In this document: positions 14,880-22,504 of the stretch, piece after piece
How positions within the stretch are numbered: position 1 is the stretch's first letter
Layout of the letters: every line of letters begins with the position of its first letter
Assembly: GCA_028684435.1 (NCBI GenBank)
Contig: JAQUFX010000006.1
Span: forward strand, 1-29,775
DNA: 29,775 nt
Source: Bacilli bacterium
GTDB taxonomy: Bacteria; Bacillota_I; Bacilli_A; RF39; UBA660
Direction: 5' to 3'
The notes under the pieces: model-generated
The model's database searches: none
Told to the model about the DNA's origin: nothing
Seen by the model: the letters and a program-made list of their open reading frames with translations, nothing else
Program-made: the position numbers and the translations under genes

Positions 14880-14913
14880 CCACTTTCTTCCACATCATGC
14901 CACTGTCTACCAC
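14880..14913 (-). promoter_or_regulatory. MraZ operator: four GTGG boxes at 10-bp period
   Basis: On the - strand GTGG occurs at 14913-14910, 14903-14900, 14893-14890 and 14883-14880, each exactly 10 bases apart, between the -10 box and the RBS of mraZ. MraZ of mollicutes and E. coli is known to bind tandem GTG/TGGG-type boxes at 10-bp spacing in this position, so autoregulation is very likely. The last box merges with the RBS. Confidence 0.8.
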
Positions 14914-14914
14914 C

Positions 14915-14943
14915 ATAATACCTTAGCAAGCTAAAATAATCAA
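14915..14943 (-). promoter_or_regulatory. mraZ operon promoter
   Basis: On the - strand TTGATT (14938-14943), 17 bp, TATTAT (14915-14920). The -10 directly abuts the first GTGG box, so bound MraZ would cover the start point. Confidence 0.6.
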
Positions 14944-14998
14944 TACTTTTTCAATTTTATAAAAGGATATTTTTTATATTTACATATTTTATGTCAAT

Positions 14999-15021
14999 TA
15001 AAAAAAACAATATTTAATTGT
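14999..15021 (-). terminator. Weak intrinsic terminator after the tgt operon
   Basis: On the - strand ACAAT-taaat-ATTGT (15007-15021) is followed by eight Ts. The stem is only 5 bp. Confidence 0.45.
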
Positions 15022-15041
15022 CTTTTTAATAAAATGTTTAT

Positions 15042-15347
15042 TTAATCACAGAAATTAACTTTTTCATTTTTATATTCAAGGCAAAGTTCACGATCCATTA
15101 TTTCTTTAGTTATTGGATTAATAACTTCTTCTAAATATTTTTTATCATACAAATCTTGCAATTTTATTTTATTATCACATTCTTTTTTTAAATAACACTC
15201 TTTGGCAGCTTCTTTTATTTTATTATTAGTTACTAAAATTAATTTTTCTTCATAGATTTTTTCAGCTTTATAAGCAGACATAAATAAAATAATTGTTCCT
15301 AAAGCAATAATAAAATAAATTAAATAACTAAGTTTAACCTTTTCCAA
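15042..15347 (-). CDS. Small membrane-anchored protein, pseudopilin-like shape
   Basis: A 101-residue protein. Start TTG at 15347, supported by RBS aggag 8 bases upstream; the first 13 bases overlap the end of tgt. It has one membrane helix (about 6-26), then a helical run (KIYEEKLILVTNNKIKEAAKECYLKKEC), and LQDLYDKKYLEEVINPITKEIMDRELCLEYKNEKVNFCD. The 'AA..C......L..LY.k.YL...inP.t' layout resembles small pseudopilin-like anchored proteins seen in Bacillota; there is no prepilin peptidase motif, so I do not name it. Four Cys may form disulfides. In many genomes yajC follows tgt; this is not YajC. Confidence 0.65.
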   Translation of the reverse strand: MEKVKLSYLIYFIIALGTIILFMSAYKAEKIYEEKLILVTNNKIKEAAKECYLKKECDNKIKLQDLYDKKYLEEVINPITKEIMDRELCLEYKNEKVNFCD

Positions 15348-16449
15348 AATACAACTCCTTAAAATTATCTCGATACTCTAATAATCTATCTTCTTTAATA
15401 GCAGTTCTTATTTCTTTAGTAATATTAATTAAAAAATTTAAATTATGAATTGATAAAAGACGAGAACCAAAAGTTTCATTAGCAACAATTAAATGTCTTA
15501 TATAACTCTTAGTATAATTTTTACATGTATAACAATTACATTCATCTAAAGAAGTAAAATCTTCTTTATATTTACTATTCAGGATATTTATTTTACCATT
15601 TTTAGTATAAGCATGCCCATGTCTGGCCAGTCTTGTAGGAATGACACAATCAAATATATCAACACCTCTAATTACACCTTCAATTAAATCTATAGGATCT
15701 CCTACTCCCATTAAATAACGAATTTTATCTTTAGGTAGATAAGGAATGGAATATTCAATAGCTTGATACATATTTTCTTTTGATTCGTTATCATTAGCAA
15801 CTCCACCTATACTATAGCCATCAAAATTCATTTTAACAGTTTCTATAGCTGAATATTTTCTTAAATCTTCAAAATAGCCCCCTTGAACTATTCCAAATAA
15901 ACTTTGTTTAGGATTGTTATGCCTTTTTTGACATCTTTCAGCCCATCTTAAAGTTCTTTCAATACTCGCTTTCATATAGTTATAATCAGCCGAAGCTGGT
16001 GGGCATTCATCAAAACACATAGCAATATCACTATCTAATTTATTTTGGATTTCAATTGCTTTTTCAGGAGATAAAAACAATTTATCACCATTAATATGGC
16101 TTTTAAATGTAACACCTTCTTCAGTAATATCTTTAGGGTTAGCTAGGCTAAATACTTGAAATCCTCCACTATCTGTTAATATTGGTCCATCATAATTCAT
16201 AAATTTATGCAATCCCCCAGCTTTAGCAATTATATCTTCACCAGGTCTTAAACATAAATGATAAGTATTAGCTAATATTATTCCCGCATCTAATGCTTTT
16301 ATTTCTTCTGGAGATAATGTTTTTACTGTGGCTTGCGTTCCAACAGGCATAAACATAGGAGTTTCAAAAATACCATAATTAGTCTTTATAGTACCTAATC
16401 TCCCTTGCGTATTTTTATCTTTTTTTATTAAAGTATAATTTACTTTCAT
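15334..16449 (-). CDS. tgt: tRNA-guanine transglycosylase (Tgt)
   Basis: Exchanges guanine-34 of GUN-anticodon tRNAs for preQ1 on the way to queuosine. 371 residues, full length. Seen: TDSGGFQVFSL (92-102, general base Asp93), GGYSIGG-like GYSIGGV (211-217), RYLMGVGDP (244-252), nucleophile Asp267 in DIFDCVIPTR, and zinc site C304-x-C306-x2-C309...H319. ATG start with RBS aaggatgatt. It lies 27 bases after the GNAT gene in an operon, while queA, the next enzyme of the pathway, lies upstream in the same direction (17690-18712). Neither preQ1 synthesis nor the last step (QueG/QueH) is in the window. Confidence 0.97.
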   Translation of the reverse strand: MKVNYTLIKKDKNTQGRLGTIKTNYGIFETPMFMPVGTQATVKTLSPEEIKALDAGIILANTYHLCLRPGEDIIAKAGGLHKFMNYDGPILTDSGGFQVFSLANPKDITEEGVTFKSHINGDKLFLSPEKAIEIQNKLDSDIAMCFDECPPASADYNYMKASIERTLRWAERCQKRHNNPKQSLFGIVQGGYFEDLRKYSAIETVKMNFDGYSIGGVANDNESKENMYQAIEYSIPYLPKDKIRYLMGVGDPIDLIEGVIRGVDIFDCVIPTRLARHGHAYTKNGKINILNSKYKEDFTSLDECNCYTCKNYTKSYIRHLIVANETFGSRLLSIHNLNFLINITKEIRTAIKEDRLLEYRDNFKELYFGKG

Positions 16450-16476
16450 GTAATCATCCTTTTTGCTTTAAAATTT

Positions 16477-16827
16477 TTATTTGTTTAAAGGAATAATATA
16501 TTTAACTTCATTATAACTAGTAGATATATGAATTCCTTTGACTTCTAATACTATTTTTTTCATTATATAGTCATCGTTTGAGCATGATATATAAAGATTC
16601 TCAAGACCTATTTTTTTAGCCTCATCAATTAACTGATTAAAAAGATTTTTTCCATATCCATTACCACAATAACTTTTTTCAATCAACAAATCTATATCAA
16701 GACTACTTAAGATAATCTTACCACAACCTATTATATTTAACTCTTTTTTTACTAAAATAATTATATTAGATCTTTTTAAATTTAACATTTCTTTTATTTC
16801 ATCTTCAACTTTTAAATATTCGATCAT
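16477..16827 (-). CDS. GNAT-family N-acetyltransferase (short)
   Basis: A 116-residue protein with the acetyl-CoA motif region IDLLIEKSYCGNGYGKNLFNQLIDEAKKIGLENLYISC (46-83); the loop CGNGYGKNL stands for the usual (Q/R)xxGxG(K)xL. The N-terminal strands are short (ILVKKELNIIGCGKIIL), so it is a small GNAT. Substrate unknown. Its start overlaps the stop of the gene before it (ATGA, 16824-16827), so the two are made together. It may act on the product or partner of that ParB/Srx-like protein, or modify a small molecule; only the family is supported. Confidence 0.8.
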   Translation of the reverse strand: MIEYLKVEDEIKEMLNLKRSNIIILVKKELNIIGCGKIILSSLDIDLLIEKSYCGNGYGKNLFNQLIDEAKKIGLENLYISCSNDDYIMKKIVLEVKGIHISTSYNEVKYIIPLNK

Positions 16828-17648
16828 TTTATTTTAGCTCCTTGATCTTTTCTTAAAACATAAGCAAAATTATTATTAATAAAAGTTTTAAAACTTTCAT
16901 ACTTTTCCGAATAAATTTTAATCCAATCAAAATAATTTTGCGAATCAGTATTTCTAATGACATCATTTAAATAATCAATTAGTTCATCTTCATCTAATAT
17001 ATATTGTTTATTATTTAATTCTAATATTACTTTTTCCGTGTATTCATAATTATCATTTAATTCTAATTTTAAATTGAAGCCAAGTTCAGGATGAGAACTT
17101 AATAAATAATTAGCATAAGTTTTAATTAGATTTACCTTTTTTAATTTAACAGGAATTTTATATTTAGCTTTTAATTCCATAAATTCTTTCGAATCTTTAT
17201 CTAAGTGATAACTTTCTTTTAAAAAATGAGTTCTTAAAATCGTATATCTATGTAAACCATTACTTGAAATTAAATATTTATTTTCAGGTAACTCTTCAAT
17301 ATATATTGGCTCTTTTTTAAAACTAGGTCCTAGTATATTTATTATTTCACCTGATGAATAATCTAACAAACCAATACTTCTTTGTTGATATCTAGATCCA
17401 GAACCATTAAAAAAATTATTTAAAGCATAAAATATATTTTTATTGTTTTGATTTTCAAAAAAATTACAACCAATAATATCACCAATACTCACTTCTTCAT
17501 CTTTTTCACAATCATAAATTCCATAATCAGCTATTATTTTATTAATATCTCTAGTACTATAAATATAACTATTATCACTAGATGCAAGTTCTTTAAAATC
17601 AATATTATGAGTTTTAAAAAAATTTAAGACATCTCTATTTATTATCAT
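16824..17648 (-). CDS. Unknown protein with a ParB/sulfiredoxin-like NGxHR motif
   Basis: A 274-residue soluble protein. The central segment YIEELPENKYLISSNGLHRYTILRTHFL (115-142) resembles the '(I/V)x(D/S)GxHRxxALK' nucleotide-binding loop of the ParB/Srx fold, followed by KIPVKLKKV (159-167), like the 'iPvxv' strand there. Upstream is an N-terminal region (FFKTHNIDFKELASSDNSYIYSTRD...), and downstream a Lys/Asn/Tyr-rich helical end. I do not recognise a named family. The start has RBS aaggtg, and an extended -10 lies 25 bases upstream. It heads an operon with a GNAT gene (ATGA overlap) and tgt. A role in plasmid or chromosome partition is not supported: no ParA and no helix-turn-helix is evident. 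Confidence 0.55.
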   Translation of the reverse strand: MIINRDVLNFFKTHNIDFKELASSDNSYIYSTRDINKIIADYGIYDCEKDEEVSIGDIIGCNFFENQNNKNIFYALNNFFNGSGSRYQQRSIGLLDYSSGEIINILGPSFKKEPIYIEELPENKYLISSNGLHRYTILRTHFLKESYHLDKDSKEFMELKAKYKIPVKLKKVNLIKTYANYLLSSHPELGFNLKLELNDNYEYTEKVILELNNKQYILDEDELIDYLNDVIRNTDSQNYFDWIKIYSEKYESFKTFINNNFAYVLRKDQGAKIK

Positions 17649-17672
17649 TTTACACCTTACTTTACTATGATT

Positions 17673-17681
17673 ATTATAACA
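17673..17681 (-). promoter_or_regulatory. Extended -10 promoter of the ParB-like/GNAT/tgt operon
   Basis: TG-T-TATAAT on the - strand, in the 41-base gap after queA, 25 bases before the start codon. Confidence 0.5.
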
Positions 17682-17689
17682 TATCGTTT

Positions 17690-18712
17690 TTATTTAATAA
17701 ACATCGCATCACCAAATGAAAAAAATCGATAGTTGTTTTTAATAGCTTCATCATAAGCATTAAAAATAAATTCTTTAGTTGTTAATGCACTTACTAACAT
17801 TAATAAAGTGCTTTTTGGTAAATGAAAATTAGTTATTAATTTATCAACTGCTTTAAACTCATAACCAGGATAAATAAAGATATTAGTTTCTCCGCTTGAT
17901 GGAACAAACCTTTTATTATTTTGCCTTACTGTTTCTAATGTTCTTACCGAAGTAGTTCCAACTGCTATGATTGATCCACCTTTTTCTTTTACTATATTTA
18001 AAGTATCTGCTGCTTCTTTATTTAATATATAATATTCACTATGCATTTCATGCTTAGAAATATTATCGACCATGACAGGTCGAAAAGTTCCTAAACCAAC
18101 ATGAAGAGTAATATTAACAATATTAATTCCTTTATCTTTTATTTTTTGAAGTAATTCGGAAGTGAAGTGAAGCCCTGCTGTTGGAGCAGCACTTGATCCA
18201 TATTCTTTAGCATATACGGTTTGATAACTATCTTGCTGTTTTAATTTTTTCGTAATATATGGTGGTAACGGCATTGTTCCTAGCTTTTCTAAAACTTCCA
18301 TTAATATTCCTTTATAAATTAATTTAATAATTGTTATTCCATCTTCTTTAATATTGATAACTTTTGCCTTTAAAAGATCTCCAAAAGTAATAATTATTCC
18401 TATATTTAATCTTTTTTGGGGTTTTGCTAAAGCTTCCCATAAATTATCTTCTAAATTTTTAAGTAATAATATTTCAATAACTGCTCCAGTTTCTTTTTTT
18501 ATTCCTAATAATCTTGCTGGCATTACTTTTGTATTATTTACAACTAATGCATCACCTTTATTTAAATAATCTATTATTTGATAAAAATGTTTATGTTCTA
18601 TATCACCAGTTTTTTTATCAAAAACCATTAATTTAGAATTACTTCTATTTTCAAGAGGACTTTGTGCTATTAAATCTTTATTTAGTTCATAGTTATATTC
18701 ATCCGTTTTCAT
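17690..18712 (-). CDS. queA: S-adenosylmethionine:tRNA ribosyltransferase-isomerase (QueA)
   Basis: Converts preQ1-34 in tRNA to epoxyqueuosine with the ribosyl group of SAM. About 340 residues. Seen: DLIAQSPLENRSNSKLMVF near the start, DALVVNNTKVMPARL, the block TVYAKEYGSSAAPTAGLHFT (SAM site), GLGTFRPV, EMHSEYY, IIAVGTTSVRTLE and TNFHLPKSTLLMLVSA. I start at ATG 18712; the in-frame GTG at 18724 lies in the RBS gggag, which sits 7 bases before the ATG. It stands 58 bases after glyA with a weak hairpin and an extended -10 between them. Works with Tgt, encoded downstream. Confidence 0.97.
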   Translation of the reverse strand: MKTDEYNYELNKDLIAQSPLENRSNSKLMVFDKKTGDIEHKHFYQIIDYLNKGDALVVNNTKVMPARLLGIKKETGAVIEILLLKNLEDNLWEALAKPQKRLNIGIIITFGDLLKAKVINIKEDGITIIKLIYKGILMEVLEKLGTMPLPPYITKKLKQQDSYQTVYAKEYGSSAAPTAGLHFTSELLQKIKDKGINIVNITLHVGLGTFRPVMVDNISKHEMHSEYYILNKEAADTLNIVKEKGGSIIAVGTTSVRTLETVRQNNKRFVPSSGETNIFIYPGYEFKAVDKLITNFHLPKSTLLMLVSALTTKEFIFNAYDEAIKNNYRFFSFGDAMFIK

Positions 18713-18733
18713 AATATCTCCCACTTCATAACA

Positions 18734-18742
18734 ATTTTAACA
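18734..18742 (-). promoter_or_regulatory. Extended -10 promoter for queA
   Basis: TG-T-TAAAAT on the - strand, 22 bases before the queA ATG and just past the glyA hairpin. No good -35. Confidence 0.35.
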
Positions 18743-18746
18743 CAAA

Positions 18747-18784
18747 ATAAAAAGAAGGAGAATAATCTACTATACTTTCTTCTT
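18747..18784 (-). terminator. Weak terminator hairpin after glyA
   Basis: On the - strand AAGAAG (18779-18784) and CTTCTT (18752-18757) with a 21-base loop, followed by TTTATTTTG. The glyA stop (18770-18772) is in the loop. Confidence 0.35.
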
Positions 18785-20002
18785 ATATATTGGGTATTTT
18801 TTAGTTATATTTAATACTTTTTCTCTTAATTCATTTAATATTACTTCATTATCTTTATTTTTAAGAGCATCAGATATAATATTTCCTATTATAATAAAAT
18901 CTTTTTCTTTTAATCCTCTAGTAGTCATTGCTGCAGTACCTAATCTTAGACCAGATGTTTTAAATGGGCTTTCTGTATCATTGGGTATAGTATTTTTATT
19001 TGTAGTAATATTTATTGAATCTAAAATAGTTTCTGCTTCTTTACCATTAATATTTAATGTGGATTTAACATCTACTAAAAATAAATGATTATCTGTCCCT
19101 CCAGATATTATTTTAAATCCAGATTTTTTTAAAATATCAGCTAATACTTTAGAATTTTTAACTACATTAGTTTGATATTCAGTAAACTCTGGCTGCAATG
19201 CTTCATGAAAAGCCTGTGCTTTAGCAGCAATCACATGCATTAAAGGTCCACCTTGAATGCCAGGAAAAACCATTTTATCTATTTTTTTAGCTATTTCTTC
19301 ATTATTTGTTAGTATTAAACCACCGCGTGGTCCTCTTAAGGTTTTATGAGTAGTAGTTGTTACAACATCAGCAAAAGGAATTGGTGAAGGATGATGATTA
19401 GTAGCTACTAAGCCAGCAATGTGTGCCATATCTACCATGAAGTAAGCACTAACTTCATCAGCAATTTTTTTTAATCTTGAAAAGTCAATAATTCTTGAAT
19501 ATGCACTAGCACCTGCAATAATCATCTTAGGTTTTTCTCTAATTGCTATTTCTCTTATATTTTCATAATCTAACATTTCAGTTTTAGAATCAAGACTATA
19601 ACTAACAATTTTATAATCTAAACCACTAAAATTCATAGGATGCCCATGTGTTAAATGTCCACCACTAGATAAATCCATTCCCATAACTGTATCACCTATA
19701 TTTAATAATGATTTAAATACAGCCATATTTGCGGAACTTCCACTATGAGGCTGAACATTAGCATATTTACAATTAAATAAACGACATGCATATTCTATAG
19801 CTAGATTTTCTATAGTATCAATATGTTCACATCCTCCATAATACTTTTTGCCAGGATATCCTTCAGCATATTTATTAGTTAATACACTTCCTTGTAATTT
19901 TAAAATTTCTTTTGAAACATAATTTTCACTTGCAATAAGCTCAATATTTTCTTCTTGTCGTTTAATTTCTTTATTAAGTGCAGTTGTTATTTTTCTATTC
20001 AT
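18770..20002 (-). CDS. glyA: Serine hydroxymethyltransferase
   Basis: PLP enzyme interconverting serine and glycine with tetrahydrofolate; the main source of one-carbon units, including those for thymidylate. 410 residues, normal. Seen: ENIELIASENYVS (18-30), YAEGYPGKKYYGGCEHID (45-62), the QPHSGSSANMAV block (84-95), DMAHIAGLVA (191-200), and VVTTTTHKTLRGPRGG (213-228) with PLP lysine Lys220. Start ATG overlaps the ruvB stop by 4 bases (ATGA). Ends with TAG. Confidence 0.98.
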   Translation of the reverse strand: MNRKITTALNKEIKRQEENIELIASENYVSKEILKLQGSVLTNKYAEGYPGKKYYGGCEHIDTIENLAIEYACRLFNCKYANVQPHSGSSANMAVFKSLLNIGDTVMGMDLSSGGHLTHGHPMNFSGLDYKIVSYSLDSKTEMLDYENIREIAIREKPKMIIAGASAYSRIIDFSRLKKIADEVSAYFMVDMAHIAGLVATNHHPSPIPFADVVTTTTHKTLRGPRGGLILTNNEEIAKKIDKMVFPGIQGGPLMHVIAAKAQAFHEALQPEFTEYQTNVVKNSKVLADILKKSGFKIISGGTDNHLFLVDVKSTLNINGKEAETILDSINITTNKNTIPNDTESPFKTSGLRLGTAAMTTRGLKEKDFIIIGNIISDALKNKDNEVILNELREKVLNITKKYPIYKKKV

Positions 20003-20994
20003 ATTAATCCATCTTCTTTTATATGTTCATAAGCTTTATCAGTTACAACTCTTCCTCGTTGCGTTCTTTTTATAAATCCTTCTTGCATTAAATATGGTTC
20101 AACTATATCTTCAAGAGTGCTTATTTCTTCTCCTATTGATGATGCAATAGTTTCAACACCAACTGGGCCACCATTAAATTTCTTAATTAAACTTTCCAAA
20201 TATTCAATATCAATTTGATCAAGACCACATTTGTCTACTTTTAATCGTTCTAAAGATTTTTTCGTTATTTCCTTATCAATAATTACTTTACCTTCAACTT
20301 GCGTAAAATCTCTCACTCTTTTAAATAATCGATTTGCAATTCTTGGGGTTTTACGACTTCTTTTAGCTAGTTCTTTAGCTGCGGCATCTTCAATATCCAT
20401 ATTAAGTACTCTACTTGTTCTCATAATAATTTCAGTTAATTCTTCTTCAGTATAATAATTAAGTTTTGATACAATACCAAATCGATCTCTTAAAGGTGCT
20501 GATAAATCTCCTGCTCTTGTTGTGGCGCCCACTAAAGTAAAAGGGGGAAGTTCTATTTTAATAGACCTACTTGATCCTTCAGTACCAACTACAATATCAA
20601 TACAAAAATCTTCCATTGCTGAATATAATATTTCTTCAATAAACCTAGGGATGCGATGAATTTCATCAATAAATAAAACATCACCAGGTTCTAAACTAGA
20701 TAACACAGCAGCTAAATCACCCGTTTTTTCAATTGATGGACCAGTAGTAGTTTTAATATCCGAGTTTAGTTCATTAGAAATAATATAAGCAAGCGTTGTT
20801 TTACCTAATCCTGGAGGACCATATAATAAAACATGATCTAAAGCCTCGCCTCTAATTTTTGCTGCTTTAATAAATACTTTTATATTTTCTTTTACTTCAC
20901 TTTGACCAATATATTCTTTAATATATTTTGGTCTTAAACTTAATTCAAAGTCATCAGCACTTATTTCTTCACTACTTAATATTTCATTTCTCAT
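19999..20994 (-). CDS. ruvB: Holliday junction branch migration ATPase RuvB
   Basis: Hexameric AAA+ motor that pulls DNA through RuvA-bound Holliday junctions. 331 residues. Seen: LRPKYIKEYIGQSEVKENI (20-38), Walker A GPPGLGKTT (59-67), Walker B VLFIDEIHR (106-114), sensor 1 GATTRAGDLSAPLRDRFGI, and the winged-helix end with GGPVGVETIASSIGEE and GFIKRTQRGRVVT. It overlaps the HAD gene by 11 bases at its start and glyA by 4 at its end. RuvA is encoded two genes upstream; RuvC is not in the window (Bacillota with this set often use RecU). Confidence 0.98.
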   Translation of the reverse strand: MRNEILSSEEISADDFELSLRPKYIKEYIGQSEVKENIKVFIKAAKIRGEALDHVLLYGPPGLGKTTLAYIISNELNSDIKTTTGPSIEKTGDLAAVLSSLEPGDVLFIDEIHRIPRFIEEILYSAMEDFCIDIVVGTEGSSRSIKIELPPFTLVGATTRAGDLSAPLRDRFGIVSKLNYYTEEELTEIIMRTSRVLNMDIEDAAAKELAKRSRKTPRIANRLFKRVRDFTQVEGKVIIDKEITKKSLERLKVDKCGLDQIDIEYLESLIKKFNGGPVGVETIASSIGEEISTLEDIVEPYLMQEGFIKRTQRGRVVTDKAYEHIKEDGLI

Positions 20995-21523
20995 ATAGTC
21001 CCCTATTTTTTAAATATAAAATAATATCATCCCAATTATCAAATTTTTTATATGGTGTTATAATATTCATATCATTTACAAAATGTAAACATTCAATTCC
21101 ATGTTGTGATACATCATCTAAATTATAAATTCGATCATCAATAAATACATCAATTTTTTCTTTTAAAGCAATATCACCTTTAGGATAATTACCAAAATAC
21201 ATTTTATCATAAGGTAAATCATGTTTAGCAAAATAATCTTTAGTTATCTTTTCATGATTATAATCAAGTTCTCCACCTCTTGCCGTTATAATGATTATTT
21301 CATATCCCATTTTTTTAAGTTCAGCAAATGCTTCTTTAACTCCTGGTTTTAAATTTGCATTAGCTTGAATATCTTCAATGTGTTTGATTAAAAAATCAAA
21401 TGTTTTCTTATCATTAAGATCCCCTGAATATTCATTCAAATCAAGATTATACATATTTAAATATTCAATTGTCGATTTTCTCGTATCTGTTATAGTATCA
21501 TCAATATCTATTCCAATTTTCAA
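20984..21523 (-). CDS. HAD-superfamily 5'-nucleotidase-like phosphatase (NT5C/YqfW type)
   Basis: About 179 residues. HAD motifs: I KIGIDIDDTITDTR (DxDxT at residues 6-10), II IIIITARGG, III/IV DVFIDDRIYNL. The cap is small and helical, as in 5'(3')-deoxyribonucleotidase-like proteins; a nucleotide phosphatase role is likely but the substrate is not shown. Start: TTG at 21523, because a perfect RBS (aaaggaggag) ends 7 bases before it, whereas a longer frame from ATG 21574 would run through a TTGACA-17-TATATT promoter. It overlaps ruvB and inserts between ruvA and ruvB, which are normally adjacent. Confidence 0.88.
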   Translation of the reverse strand: MKIGIDIDDTITDTRKSTIEYLNMYNLDLNEYSGDLNDKKTFDFLIKHIEDIQANANLKPGVKEAFAELKKMGYEIIIITARGGELDYNHEKITKDYFAKHDLPYDKMYFGNYPKGDIALKEKIDVFIDDRIYNLDDVSQHGIECLHFVNDMNIITPYKKFDNWDDIILYLKNRGLYEK

Positions 21524-21542
21524 GTTATCTCCTCCTTTTATT

Positions 21543-21571
21543 AATATATCGAACATTTGTTTTTTTGTCAA
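21543..21571 (-). promoter_or_regulatory. Strong promoter of the HAD-ruvB-glyA operon
   Basis: TTGACA (21566-21571), 17 bp, TATATT (21543-21548) on the - strand. It starts 5 bases after the ruvA stop and about 20 bases before the TTG start, so ruvB can be made without ruvA. Confidence 0.8.
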
Positions 21572-21575
21572 CAAA

Positions 21576-22124
21576 TTATTTTAACATAAGTTTTAATGCT
21601 TCTTTTATTTGGATTTCTATATCTAATTCACTTGATACTTTGGAAATGATTTTTTTAATATCTACTAATTTATAACCTAACCCAATTAATACCTCAATTA
21701 ATTCTTCTCTTTCATTACTTTCTATTTTTGTTACAATTAATTTACCTTTTAAATCTAAAATTATTTGCCTTGCGAGCTTTTCGCCTACTTTAGGAAACTT
21801 TTTTAAATATAAAATTTTTTCTCTTTCGATAGCATCAATTATGCCATTTACACTACCCGTTGCAAACATTGGTAACGCCGTTTTCGGACCTAAACCTTTG
21901 ACATTTATCAATCTTAAGAATAAATTTTTTTCTTCTTCACTATTAAATCCATATAAAGAGTTTTCATCTTCTTTTATATAATTATAAAGATATATCATAT
22001 AATCATAATCAATTTTATAAATATACGGATTAGCAACAAAGATAATATAACCAATATTGTTATTTTCTAATATAATACTATTAGCATTAATTATTTTTAC
22101 GTTTCCTTTTATATACCCAAACAT
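21576..22124 (-). CDS. ruvA: Holliday junction DNA helicase subunit RuvA
   Basis: Tetrameric junction-binding protein that loads RuvB. 182 residues, a little short of the usual 195-205. Seen: OB-fold start MFGYIKGNVKIINANSIILENNNIGYIIFV, SLYGFNSEEEKNLFLRLINVKGLGPKTAL with the first helix-hairpin-helix (GLGPKTA), the second (FPKVGEKLARQIILDLKGKL), and domain III (EELIEVLIGLGYKLVDIKKIISKV). RBS aaggtg lies 6 bases before ATG. Confidence 0.97.
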   Translation of the reverse strand: MFGYIKGNVKIINANSIILENNNIGYIIFVANPYIYKIDYDYMIYLYNYIKEDENSLYGFNSEEEKNLFLRLINVKGLGPKTALPMFATGSVNGIIDAIEREKILYLKKFPKVGEKLARQIILDLKGKLIVTKIESNEREELIEVLIGLGYKLVDIKKIISKVSSELDIEIQIKEALKLMLK

Positions 22125-22161
22125 CTTTTCACCTTCTATAAAAATTATATCACAGAACTTT

Positions 22162-22190
22162 ATTTTAACAATTATAAAAAGTTATGTCAA
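22162..22190 (-). promoter_or_regulatory. ruvA promoter
   Basis: TTGACA (22185-22190), 17 bp, TAAAAT (22162-22167) on the - strand. A second extended -10, TG-A-TATAAT (22144-22152), lies closer to the gene. Confidence 0.75.
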
Positions 22191-22239
22191 AAGTAAGCCC
22201 ATTTGAGTACACTATAGTAGATACAAAGGAGGTATAAAA

Positions 22240-22434
22240 ATGTATTATTATGGATATAGCGGTGGACAAAATATGGGCTATGGCTCTCCATGTTGTCCTA
22301 GTACTTACGTAGGTACTACTTCAGGTTATGGATTAGGAGCAGCTTTATGGATAGTATTATTTATATTATTAGTAATAATTATTGGAGCTGGATGGTCATG
22401 GGGCGGTCACAAAGATAACGATCACAGCTGCTAA
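22240..22434 (+). CDS. YjcZ-like small Gly/Tyr-rich membrane protein
   Basis: A 64-residue protein: Tyr/Gly/Ser/Cys-rich start (MYYYGYSGGQNMGYGSPCCPST), one membrane helix (about 34-52, GAALWIVLFILLVIIIGAG), then a short His/Asp end, GHKDNDHSC. This layout (Gly-Tyr-rich head, then a single Leu/Ile/Val helix) is that of the YjcZ group of small 'sporulation' proteins of Bacillota; the charged C-terminal tail is an addition. Very strong RBS (aaaggaggt) 7 bases before ATG, then its own terminator, so it may be highly expressed. Three Cys occur, two adjacent. Role unknown; the name is from shape, and sporulation is not shown by the window. Confidence 0.7.
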   Translation: MYYYGYSGGQNMGYGSPCCPSTYVGTTSGYGLGAALWIVLFILLVIIIGAGWSWGGHKDNDHSC

Positions 22435-22461
22435 AGAAGTGAAAAAATCACTTCTTTTTTT
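22433..22461 (+). terminator. Intrinsic terminator after the YjcZ-like gene
   Basis: AAAGAAGTGA (22433-22442) and TCACTTCTTT (22448-22457) form a 10-bp stem with a 5-base loop, then Ts. It starts at the stop codon. Confidence 0.85.
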
Positions 22462-22472
22462 AATGTTTTTTA

Positions 22473-22481
22473 TGCTATAAT
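22473..22481 (+). promoter_or_regulatory. Extended -10 promoter for the CofE-like gene
   Basis: TG-C-TATAAT, 24 bases before the GTG start, just past the terminator. Confidence 0.5.
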
Positions 22482-22504
22482 AGATAAGGAAACGAGAGTG
22501 TAAA

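Noticed and set aside
16824..17648. Chromosome partition protein ParB
   Set aside because: Only a short NGxHR loop matches; no helix-turn-helix, no ParA partner, no parS-like repeats seen.
18713..18769. PreQ1 riboswitch ahead of queA
   Set aside because: The gap is too short and holds only a weak terminator and a -10-like box.
20928..21584. Antisense frames across the ruvB/HAD junction
   Set aside because: They lie opposite well-supported genes and have no RBS.
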